A stretch of DNA of 17,724 nt from Ignavibacteria bacterium UBA2373. Its GTDB lineage: Bacteria > Bacteroidota > Ignavibacteria > Kapaibacteriales > UBA961. A program made the position numbers and the translations under genes. How positions within the stretch are numbered: position 1 is the stretch's first letter; the number at the start of each line of letters is the position of its first letter. Below, piece by piece: positions 1 to 7,312 of the stretch. The notes under the pieces are model-generated. The model was not told where the DNA came from. It was given only the letters and a program-made list of their open reading frames with translations, and searched no databases. Location: assembly GCA_002344005.1 (NCBI GenBank), contig DDTD01000086.1, positions 1 to 17,724 of the forward strand. The letters are read 5' to 3'.

Positions 1-2182
1 TTGCAAATTCATTCTGAACTGCATAAGGATTGGTAGGATTTAGGTTCTGTCCGAAAAGAACACCGATACCATTTTTGCTATTCAATTGGATAGTTACACT
101 ACCTTTGGACAAGCCAACGGTATTAGGATCCGGCATGAATGTGATGGTATTTTTGTCACTTGAACCAATGATACGCGAAGATAAATCTAATGCGGGACTA
201 AATGCAAAAGAACTTGATATCGTATAATTATTATCCGTAAATAAGAATGATACCGGACCTTGAATGCCTTGTGAATACAAAGCATCTACGGCTGCTTGAA
301 TTGTGTTGAAATTACGCGCTCCGGGACGACGAGTACCGATAGTATATTCACCACTCAAGCGTGACAATACGGTGATTGTTTCACATTTTTGATTGTTGTC
401 AGCAACCTCATCTGTTGAAGGTACACTCACACAAATTTCATACTGTCCTGCTTCACTTGGAATAAATTCAGGCCAACGTGCCTCAATAGTATTTTGTAAA
501 CCATTCGGCACCTCGACGGTAATAGGAAGATTAACAACAACCGGAGTATTAGGTAATCTTCTGATATTCAATGTAGCAACAACTTGATCAGCTATCTGAC
601 CATTATTGGCTAAAATTGCTTTTGCAATCGTAGGACGACCACTATATATTCCTGAAGACGGCGCAGTCACTTGAACCACTTCATAATCGAACAAATTACG
701 TACTAGAATACGGTATTCTTCACCTGCTCTTGGAATACAATCATTAAATGCTTGCTGATCAGGACTAGGATCAATCAAATCACCGCAAAGACTAACAGTA
801 TATTCACCCGCTTCATTTAATAACAAATCAGTAACATTAAATTCATCGGAAGCTCCGGAGACAAGACCTGCTTCAGGCAAACCACCACCCGGCTGATTGT
901 TACGAGTTACTGTTGTTTCGAATATTATCTGGTTTGTCGTTGCATTACGTACTACAACATTAGCTTGATATGCTTTAATCGCCTCTAAGCCTGTGTTACG
1001 AAACATAGCTGTTAATGGGGAAGGAATACCTTTATATGATACACCACGATCTTTAGTCAATGGACGCGTAACTGATGTTGCTTGCAAGTCTCTATCTACC
1101 GCAACAGTAAATTCATCAACAATCGTTGATTGGAATGACGAAGTCCCTTTTTGACTCGTTGAAGTCATCGTTAAACGATAGGTGCCACCTTGAACTTGAG
1201 GGAACTGTGTGCTTAGGAAACCGGTACCATTAGGCGTATTAGGTGCTGTAGGATTAGCAAGAAGCCCACTGGCATTAGGAATGAACATAGTACCACCCGC
1301 AGCTGGAGCTGTTATTACATTACTACCGGATGTGGTTAAGCCACGATAGACAACATTTGTTGATGGCAAAGGACCCGTGATGGTATAAGTAAAGGTCGTT
1401 GTCCAACCGGGTAATGCACCAAACGTTACACCCGGACGTGAGTTTGCCGGTGCAGTGGTATTATTGCCATCATAGAGAGTATTATACTTCAATATTGAAC
1501 TGTCCGGTAACCCGACAATGCTTTTTCCTTTAGGGAAATAATTTCTAATACCTGCCGGTTGTAAATCGAAACGGAACATGGGGCGTAAACTATATGTACC
1601 ATACGATGTCGTTGTACCACATGGTTGTGTACAGTCTGCATAGTAATAATTCATAGGTGCAGTTGATCCTGAAACAGTACTTCCCCACACACCGCTCAGA
1701 ATACCTACATACGTACCGCATGGGTTAAATCCACAAAAATCAATGAGGATATTGCTGGAACCATCCCATTCAAAATCTCGGTCAAATGTCATTGTATTCC
1801 AGCCGGCTTGAACACCATTTACAGTCTTCGGTGAAAAAACTTCTGTCAACCCCGCTAAGTCATGGACAGTTGTCACACTCGTAGCCGTTGTGTTTTTCAT
1901 ACGGATTGTATAGTTGTTGGAGGCATTCGCAAGTTCAGCCGCCATATTAAATGCTATAGATTTGATATTGCCGGGGGCACCACCACCGGCAAGCATTTCT
2001 GCAGCAGTAACGATGTACTGATGATGGAAGGAATCATACCACCGCAGATACGGTGCGAATTGCCAAGCAAGCTGCGAAGTCTGTGTTCCGACAGTAACCT
2101 GCACTTGTGCCTTAGCAGTAGGTGAACTCATCATTGTAAGCATTGATAGCGCACACAATGAGAAGAGAAGAAGTTTTTTCAT
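1..2182 (-). CDS. Large exported surface protein with CARDB-like repeats and start of a beta-helix, 3' end outside window
   Basis: The minus strand is open without a stop from an ATG at 2182 to base 1 (727 codons), so the C-terminus lies outside the window. It begins with a signal peptide (MKKLLLFSLCALSML..., probable cut after AKA, about residue 25). Residues ~26-205 form a beta-rich head ending near the motif FRFDLQ, with GWNTMTFD and a Cys-containing FCGFNPCG stretch, typical of secreted FCB-group proteins. Two Ig-like CARDB-type segments follow, from about residues 364 and 499 (each with 'NTG' or 'NNG' and 'EAGEYTV' or 'EAGQYEI' motifs). From about residue 609 the sequence YTIGTRRPG...FNTIQAAVDAL...GPVSF matches the entry of a right-handed parallel beta-helix. 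Role: probably a cell-surface or secreted structural or adhesive protein. Whether it ends in a type IX secretion sorting domain cannot be seen. No catalytic motif was recognised. Confidence 0.88.
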   Translation of the reverse strand, partial: MKKLLLFSLCALSMLTMMSSPTAKAQVQVTVGTQTSQLAWQFAPYLRWYDSFHHQYIVTAAEMLAGGGAPGNIKSIAFNMAAELANASNNYTIRMKNTTATSVTTVHDLAGLTEVFSPKTVNGVQAGWNTMTFDRDFEWDGSSNILIDFCGFNPCGTYVGILSGVWGSTVSGSTAPMNYYYADCTQPCGTTTSYGTYSLRPMFRFDLQPAGIRNYFPKGKSIVGLPDSSILKYNTLYDGNNTTAPANSRPGVTFGALPGWTTTFTYTITGPLPSTNVVYRGLTTSGSNVITAPAAGGTMFIPNASGLLANPTAPNTPNGTGFLSTQFPQVQGGTYRLTMTSTSQKGTSSFQSTIVDEFTVAVDRDLQATSVTRPLTKDRGVSYKGIPSPLTAMFRNTGLEAIKAYQANVVVRNATTNQIIFETTVTRNNQPGGGLPEAGLVSGASDEFNVTDLLLNEAGEYTVSLCGDLIDPSPDQQAFNDCIPRAGEEYRILVRNLFDYEVVQVTAPSSGIYSGRPTIAKAILANNGQIADQVVATLNIRRLPNTPVVVNLPITVEVPNGLQNTIEARWPEFIPSEAGQYEICVSVPSTDEVADNNQKCETITVLSRLSGEYTIGTRRPGARNFNTIQAAVDALYSQGIQGPVSFLFTDNNYTISSSFAFSPALDLSSRIIGSSDKNTITFMPDPNTVGLSKGSVTIQLNSKNGIGVLFGQNLNPTNPYAVQNEFA

Positions 2183-2277
2183 AAATCACCGAGATTTAAT
2201 GAGTAAAAATATGTATTTAAGTAATTAAAGTCTAAATTTTAAGAAACATGGTCTTGCCATAGTAACTCCACATACAG

Positions 2278-2285
2278 CAAAAATA
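2278..2285 (-). promoter_or_regulatory. Candidate Bacteroidota-type -7 element for the surface-protein gene
   Basis: TATTTTTG on the minus strand matches TAnnTTTG. It would place transcription start about 88 bases before the ATG at 2182. No convincing -33 TTG is present at the expected distance. It lies back to back with the plus-strand element of ispD. Confidence 0.35.
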
Positions 2286-2297
2286 AATATTTTCCGC

Positions 2298-2305
2298 TAT
2301 ATTTG
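2298..2305 (+). promoter_or_regulatory. Candidate Bacteroidota-type -7 element for ispD
   Basis: TATATTTG matches TAnnTTTG and ends 17 bases before the ispD ATG, implying a very short leader. No -33 TTG is seen about 20 bases upstream. The gap between the two divergent genes is only 140 bases, so both promoters must sit here. Confidence 0.35.
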
Positions 2306-2322
2306 AGTGTTTTTGATGAACA

Positions 2323-3018
2323 ATGACACAAACATCTCTGGAAAAAATCCTAGTCATCATACCGGCAAGCGGTAAAGGGAGTCGCTATGGTTCGGCTTTG
2401 CCGAAGCAACTTCTCCCGTTCGACGGTACGACCATTCTTGAACATACTATCGAAAAGTTCAAGCAGACTAAGTTTAATATTGACATCTGTCTTATCATCC
2501 ACGATATAAACGATACCCTTTATCAGTCGGTTCTTAACAAAGTTCAATACTGTGTTAAAGGTGGCGCAGAAAGACAAGCAAGCATTTCCAATGCCATTTT
2601 GTCGGACTTTGCTCCGCTTTACGATATAATTGCCGTACATGATGCCGTAAGACCGCTTGTAAGCTGCACTCTGATTGAAGAACTTATCACACAAACCGTG
2701 CAAAAAGGTGCAGTCATACCCGCACTTCCAATCAAAGACACACTCAAAACTTTCTCCGATAATCGGATTACAGCCACTCTCAATCGGGAATCAATACTTG
2801 CTGTGCAAACGCCCCAAGTGTTTCATAGCTCTGTAATCATTTCATCATATCGCACTGCTTTATCTTCCAAAGAACTGTTTACCGATGATTCTTCGTTGGT
2901 CGAGTATTCCGGCTATCCGGTGTACTACATTCAAGGCGAAGAAACCAATATCAAGATAACCACACCTTCTGATTATCAATACGCTAATTTCCTTATTCAT
3001 AAAAACTTAGCGCGCTAA
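2323..3018 (+). CDS. ispD: 2-C-methyl-D-erythritol 4-phosphate cytidylyltransferase
   Basis: The product transfers CMP from CTP to 2-C-methyl-D-erythritol 4-phosphate, the third step of the MEP isoprenoid pathway, in the cytosol. The 231 residues match the family's usual length. Visible motifs: the nucleotide-binding loop IIPASGKGSRYG...PKQ with Arg21 and Lys28 (equivalents of E. coli Arg20 and Lys27), GGAERQASI, HDAVRP, the NRESILAVQTPQVF stretch, and ETNIKITTPSDY near the end, which contains the substrate-binding Lys. The ATG at 2323 is the only reasonable start; it has no Shine-Dalgarno. The next plus-strand gene starts about 180 bases on, so an operon is uncertain. Presence of IspD implies the MEP rather than the mevalonate route in this organism. 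Function is secure from motifs. Confidence 0.95.
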   Translation: MTQTSLEKILVIIPASGKGSRYGSALPKQLLPFDGTTILEHTIEKFKQTKFNIDICLIIHDINDTLYQSVLNKVQYCVKGGAERQASISNAILSDFAPLYDIIAVHDAVRPLVSCTLIEELITQTVQKGAVIPALPIKDTLKTFSDNRITATLNRESILAVQTPQVFHSSVIISSYRTALSSKELFTDDSSLVEYSGYPVYYIQGEETNIKITTPSDYQYANFLIHKNLAR

Positions 3019-3075
3019 ACCAACTCATTTTCAACCATCGGTATCATCACTGCTTGCAAGCCGTAACTTAAATCT

Positions 3076-3201
3076 ATGAGCAGGTATCTTTCTATCCTCA
3101 AATCCTTCTATGAATCAAATTTAATTGGTATAGTCAATTTTTTTTCTCAAATTGCAGTCCTAATTTTCGTCATTGTCGAAAACAAGGGCTTTCATACGTG
3201 A
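3076..3201 (+). CDS. Possible small hydrophobic ORF overlapping the next gene's start
   Basis: An ATG at 3076 opens a 41-codon frame that ends in a TGA at 3199-3201. This TGA overlaps the GTG start of the solute-binding protein in the arrangement GTGA. The peptide begins MSRYLSILKSFYESN and continues with a hydrophobic stretch (LIGIVNFFSQIAVLIFVIV), compatible with one membrane segment. No Shine-Dalgarno is obvious in front of the ATG. The overlap geometry suggests translational coupling, which would make it a leader or a small membrane partner. Equally, it may be a chance frame in an AT-rich gap. I recognise no family. Confidence 0.3.
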   Translation: MSRYLSILKSFYESNLIGIVNFFSQIAVLIFVIVENKGFHT

Positions 3202-4889
3202 GAAAAATTTGTTCTTTGATAATACATTTTTTAGTGATTGTTACACTGTTTTCTTGTAGCGACACGAAAACAGATACAAATGTTACAGCGTTTGTCTATA
3301 ATGAGTCAAATGGGGTACAATCTTTGGATCCTGCGCTTGCGAGTTATCGTTCGGCAATTTGGATTGGCTCCCAGATTTTCAATGGACTTGTTGAACTTGA
3401 TTCTCAACTTAATGTCGGTCCGAGTATTGCAAAATCATGGGAATATGACTCAACGGGTACATTGCTGACTTTTCATCTTCGTTCCGACATTCGGTTCCAT
3501 GATAATAGCTGCTTTCCGTCAAACAGAGGGCGTATAGTCACTGCAAATGATATTGAGTATTCATTCAAACGTCTTTGCAATGCACGAACAAAATCAACGG
3601 GGTTCTGGGTCTTTCGTGATAAAGTAATTGGAGCCAGTGAGTACTTTGAGCAAAGCCAAAGTGGTAACATACCGGAATCCATACAAGGTTTTAGGACTGT
3701 AAATGATTCCACATTCGAAATTCGTTTGATGAAACCATTTGCACCATTTCTATCTATCTTGACAACACCGTTTTGTTGGATTGTTCCTCATGAAGCGATT
3801 GAGTATTATGGTGAACGATTTGGTCGAAATCCGGTTGGAACAGGTCCCTTCGTATTTCGTGAATGGCAAGAAGATATATCGCTATTATTAGAAAAGAACA
3901 AACATTATTTCAAAAAAGATGCTAAGGGAATTGCATTACCATACTTAGATAAAATCACGGTTGGTTTTGCACGTAACAATAAATCAGAGTTCTTTGAATT
4001 TTCACAAGGTAAGTTAGATTTTATCAGTTCGATTGATCTTTCTGTGCATGATAAAGTATTTACGCCACAAGGGCAGCTTACTTCAGAATACGCACAGTTT
4101 CAATTGATGACAGCAAGTGCACAATCCATTGAATATTACGGTATTATGACAGACAAATCATTGTCTGTCGCACAATCCGTTCCATTCTGTGGAGATAAAC
4201 GAATACGACAAGCCATGAATTATGCTATTGACAGGCAAAAAATCGTGGAATATGTCTTAAAGAATAAAGCGATACCGGCTCATCAAGGAATCATCCCACC
4301 CGGCTTTCCGGGATATAGTTCCCAAACCGGCGGTTATTCGTATAACATTGCGAAAGCAAAACAACTATTAGCAGAAGCAGGATATCCGGAAGGCAAAGGC
4401 TTGCCGGAATGTACTTTACAAATTGGTGCTAATGAAACAACAGCATCAGTGGCAGAAGCCATTATTGAACAATGGAAGCAAATCGGTATTAATACAAAGC
4501 TTCTCCAAGTTGATTTTCCTCGCCATCTTTCTATGATACGAAACGGTGAGTTAGCACTTTGGAGAACAAGTTGGATTGCAGATTACAGCGATCCGGAAAA
4601 TTTTTTGAGTCTATTCTATTCCAAAAATGCAGCTCCGGCTGGTCCAAACACCACCCGAGTTGCTCTAAGAATAGCAGATTCTTTGTATGAAGCGGCTCTG
4701 AGACCGACCATATCTCAAAGCCAGCGATATGCTCTCTACAATCAAATGGAGCGCATAATATTGGAAGAATCCCCGTGGATTTTTCTTTATTACAATACAA
4801 ACACTTGGTTAGTACAACCAAATGTTCATGGTCTGAAGGCAACAAATCCATTACGGTTGCCACTTGAGTATGTAAAAAAGACATCATAG
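3198..4889 (+). CDS. Lipoprotein solute-binding protein of the oligopeptide/dipeptide ABC family (SBP_bac_5)
   Basis: Predicted periplasmic or membrane-anchored binding protein of the DppA/OppA family, capturing short peptides or similar ligands for an ABC importer. The N-terminus is a lipoprotein signal with lipobox LFSC and Cys20 as the acylated residue. The body carries family landmarks: SLDPALASYRSAIWIGSQIF near the start, LTFHLRSDIRFHD, TANDIEYSFKRL, NPVGTGPFVF, KRIRQAMNYAIDRQKIVE, AKQLLAEAGYPEGKG and a C-terminal RYALYNQMERIILEESPWIFLYY. At 563 residues it is of normal length. The start is GTG; AAGGG lies about 9 bases upstream, and the GTG overlaps the stop of a possible small ORF. No permease or ATPase genes are adjacent, so it is an orphan binding protein here. 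Ligand specificity cannot be told from sequence. Confidence 0.9.
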   Translation: MRKICSLIIHFLVIVTLFSCSDTKTDTNVTAFVYNESNGVQSLDPALASYRSAIWIGSQIFNGLVELDSQLNVGPSIAKSWEYDSTGTLLTFHLRSDIRFHDNSCFPSNRGRIVTANDIEYSFKRLCNARTKSTGFWVFRDKVIGASEYFEQSQSGNIPESIQGFRTVNDSTFEIRLMKPFAPFLSILTTPFCWIVPHEAIEYYGERFGRNPVGTGPFVFREWQEDISLLLEKNKHYFKKDAKGIALPYLDKITVGFARNNKSEFFEFSQGKLDFISSIDLSVHDKVFTPQGQLTSEYAQFQLMTASAQSIEYYGIMTDKSLSVAQSVPFCGDKRIRQAMNYAIDRQKIVEYVLKNKAIPAHQGIIPPGFPGYSSQTGGYSYNIAKAKQLLAEAGYPEGKGLPECTLQIGANETTASVAEAIIEQWKQIGINTKLLQVDFPRHLSMIRNGELALWRTSWIADYSDPENFLSLFYSKNAAPAGPNTTRVALRIADSLYEAALRPTISQSQRYALYNQMERIILEESPWIFLYYNTNTWLVQPNVHGLKATNPLRLPLEYVKKTS

Positions 4890-4998
4890 TTTTTCATCAT
4901 ATTCACAGTCAAACAAACATTCGTCTGTTACTCACGCTTGACGAAATACCGCCGGACATAATCCGGGGTGATGTATAACAATACGAAAGTGAGATTGC

Positions 4999-5967
4999 AT
5001 GTTGTTAAAAAAATTTACCACTTTACCATTTATAGCATTATTGTGTATCTTTACAATAACGCTGTTTTTTGTCGGCCCTGTGGAAACATCGGCAAAATCA
5101 AGAAAATCTAATAGCAAAACATATTCTAAGCGTTCAAAGTATAAAAAGACATCGTGGAAGAATAAAAAACGCAAGCGTGGTCGCAGACGCTCTGCTTGTA
5201 ATACAACACAAGGCAAAATACAAGCGATGGAGCTTATACGCTCCTCACAAGATTTATCTTTTCTCGCAGGGCTTTCAACCACACAATCAGTGGAAGAAAT
5301 GCATGCAATACGAGCCAAATATATTGCTTCTGATGGAGAATTGGATGCAGAAGAATACATGGAATCAGAAGAAACAGCCGATGGGCTTACCTACTACGAT
5401 GAAGCAGGAAATCCTATTGTTATTACCGAAGAAGATATGCGCAACGGTGATCCTGAATCATTTCGCGACCTTTATCTTGCCTACATTGATGATGATACAA
5501 CCTCAACAGCCAATCCGAATACTTCCTATGGTGTAGAGAAAAAACGCATCATGGCGGCAATAATGAACTGGATTGGTACTCCCTACTACTTTGGCGGAAT
5601 GACTCGCAGTGGTATTGATTGTTCTGCATTTGTCTTATCAGTTATGCAATCGGCAGGTGACTTTACCCTACCCAGAACCGCCGCCGTTCAACATCAACTT
5701 GGTAAAAATGTACGCCGTCCTAATATGAAATTCGGTGATTTGGTCTTTTTCCATACAATGAGCCATGCTTACGTTTCCCATGTTGGCATATATCTTGGCG
5801 ATAACTTATTCGCCCATGCCAGCAGTAGATTTGGTGTAACCATCTCTTCTTTAGAAAATGAATACTATAACTCTCGACTCATTGCGGTGAAAAGACTTAC
5901 CGATGATGATATCCAAGAGATTACCTTACCGAGTGCTTATAGAGGTTTAGACAGTTCAACATATTAA
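4999..5967 (+). CDS. Exported NlpC/P60 cysteine peptidase (putative murein endopeptidase)
   Basis: 322 residues. The N-terminus is a hydrophobic signal or anchor (about residues 8-27) followed by an unusually basic Lys/Arg/Ser-rich stretch (about residues 33-64), which could bind anionic wall or surface polymers. A linker leads to the NlpC/P60 domain at about residues 182-300. Its catalytic residues are visible: Cys208 in GIDCSAF, His261 in SHVGIYLG and His273 in LFAHASS, with the typical MKFGDLVFF strand in between. Such enzymes usually cut D-glutamyl-diaminopimelate bonds in peptidoglycan stem peptides. A moderate AGTGAGA-like ribosome site precedes the ATG. A strong terminator follows the gene. 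The position between a peptide-binding lipoprotein and mraY supports a cell-wall role, by inference. Confidence 0.9.
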   Translation: MLLKKFTTLPFIALLCIFTITLFFVGPVETSAKSRKSNSKTYSKRSKYKKTSWKNKKRKRGRRRSACNTTQGKIQAMELIRSSQDLSFLAGLSTTQSVEEMHAIRAKYIASDGELDAEEYMESEETADGLTYYDEAGNPIVITEEDMRNGDPESFRDLYLAYIDDDTTSTANPNTSYGVEKKRIMAAIMNWIGTPYYFGGMTRSGIDCSAFVLSVMQSAGDFTLPRTAAVQHQLGKNVRRPNMKFGDLVFFHTMSHAYVSHVGIYLGDNLFAHASSRFGVTISSLENEYYNSRLIAVKRLTDDDIQEITLPSAYRGLDSSTY

Positions 5968-5997
5968 CCTACTATCATTAAGTTTGCAATATTTTTC

Positions 5998-6037
5998 AAC
6001 AGCTGGTGCATTCTCTTGCATCGGCTGTTTCTTTTTT
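5998..6037 (+). terminator. Rho-independent terminator after the NlpC/P60 gene
   Basis: AACAGCTGGTGCA pairs with TGCATCGGCTGTT (13 pairs, two of them G-U) around a six-base loop TTCTCT, followed by the T-rich run TCTTTTTT. It ends transcription from the 3198-5967 region before mraY, implying that mraY has its own promoter. Confidence 0.8.
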
Positions 6038-6100
6038 AGTTTGAACTCATTAAAGAATCATAATAAAAACAACAAAAGAATAGAATCACAATACTCTCCA

Positions 6101-6108
6101 TATTTTTG
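6101..6108 (+). promoter_or_regulatory. mraY: Candidate Bacteroidota-type -7 element for mraY
   Basis: TATTTTTG matches TAnnTTTG and is followed by CAC. It lies downstream of the terminator and 64 bases before the mraY ATG. A -33 TTG at about 20 bases upstream is not evident. Confidence 0.45.
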
Positions 6109-6172
6109 CACTTATGATAGAGTACAAACATAACAGATGATGCTTACTTTCTGAAAACATACTTCTTCGACA

Positions 6173-7303
6173 ATGATTTATTACCTTGCTCATTACATTA
6201 ACTCGGTTTTTAATCCTCCCGGATTTGGTATCTTCCAATATCTTACTTTCCGCTCGGCAGCAGCAGCCATCACTGCTCTTTTCATCAGTTTCTTTATAGG
6301 TCCTAAAATTATTCGGATGCTGCAAAAAAAGCAAATCGGCGAACAAGCAAAAGCCGAATTACAAAATACCGGCAATCATGCTTCTAAAAAAGGTACTCCC
6401 ACAATGGGCGGACTTATTGTTCTCACTGCTCTATTACTCCCCACCCTTCTCTGGGCAGACATAGGCAATATTTATGTGTGGTTAATTGTTTTTGCTACGG
6501 CTGCACTCGGTGCAGTAGGTTTTTTGGACGATTATCTGAAAGTGATAAAAAAATTACCCAAAGGTCTGATTGGTCGCTATAAAATCGTCGGGCAAATATT
6601 TGTCGGTCTGATTCTAAGCAGCACCATCTATTTTTTCCCTGAATTATTTTCTACAAGTTTTGAGAAAATCCATACACTCACCACAGTACCCTTTGCGAAA
6701 AATGTCTATTTTGATTTTGGAATTCTCTATATACCTGTTATTATTTTTATCATGACGGCAACCTCCAATGCCGTTAATCTCACAGATGGGCTTGATGGTT
6801 TGGCAATAGGAACAACAGGTATTGCTTTTCTTACATTAGCCGTAATTGCTTATTTTACCGGTAATTCTATTTTTTCGCAATATCTCAATATTGTCTATCT
6901 CCAAGGTTCAGGCGAGTTAGTTGTCTTTTGTGCTGCCCTTGTGGGAGCCGCTCTTGGTTTTTTATGGTTTAATTCCTATCCAGCCCAAATATTTATGGGC
7001 GACACAGGGTCTTTGGCTCTCGGCGGCGCATTAGGTGCTATGTGTATTCTATTAAAAAAGGAATTTTTACTCCCTATAATCGGAGGTGTTTTCTTTGCAG
7101 AAACGCTCTCTGTTATTATTCAAGTATCTTATTTCAAATGGACGAAGAAAAAATATGGCGAAGGAAAACGATTATTTAAAATGTCGCCTATCCATCATCA
7201 TTTCGAGAAATCGGGCATCCATGAATCTAAAATTGTGGTACGTTTTTATATTATTGCCGTGTTACTTGCTATTATAACCATGACAACATTTAAAGTGCGA
7301 TAA
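6173..7303 (+). CDS. mraY: Phospho-N-acetylmuramoyl-pentapeptide transferase (lipid I synthase)
   Basis: Integral membrane enzyme that transfers phospho-MurNAc-pentapeptide from UDP to undecaprenyl phosphate, making lipid I, the first membrane step of peptidoglycan synthesis. The 376-residue chain has about ten hydrophobic segments. Key motifs: KKGTPTMGG (residues 72-80), the catalytic-site aspartates Asp119/Asp120 in GFLDDYLKV, NAVNLTDGLDG (199-209), MGDTGS (275-280) and the triple His in SPIHHHFEKSG (341-343). All diagnostic residues are intact. The ATG is preceded by no Shine-Dalgarno, as often in Bacteroidota. It is flanked by a terminator on the left and the convergent malQ on the right (9 bases between stops), so it is apparently monocistronic. 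In most bacteria mraY sits in the murE-murF-murD-ftsW-murG cluster; no such gene is in this window. Confidence 0.96.
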   Translation: MIYYLAHYINSVFNPPGFGIFQYLTFRSAAAAITALFISFFIGPKIIRMLQKKQIGEQAKAELQNTGNHASKKGTPTMGGLIVLTALLLPTLLWADIGNIYVWLIVFATAALGAVGFLDDYLKVIKKLPKGLIGRYKIVGQIFVGLILSSTIYFFPELFSTSFEKIHTLTTVPFAKNVYFDFGILYIPVIIFIMTATSNAVNLTDGLDGLAIGTTGIAFLTLAVIAYFTGNSIFSQYLNIVYLQGSGELVVFCAALVGAALGFLWFNSYPAQIFMGDTGSLALGGALGAMCILLKKEFLLPIIGGVFFAETLSVIIQVSYFKWTKKKYGEGKRLFKMSPIHHHFEKSGIHESKIVVRFYIIAVLLAIITMTTFKVR

Positions 7304-7312
7304 TACACTTTA

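Noticed and set aside
1862..2125. Plus-strand 87-codon frame over the surface-protein gene
   Set aside because: It lies wholly inside the minus-strand gene with a signal peptide and recognisable domains, and has no coding features of its own.
3052..3061. Perfect palindrome GCTTGCAAGC after ispD
   Set aside because: Ten bases, no T-run and no repeat elsewhere in the window; easily due to chance.
4952..4966. CCGGA-CATAA-TCCGG hairpin before the NlpC/P60 gene, considered as a terminator of the solute-binding gene
   Set aside because: The stem has only five pairs and no T-run follows.
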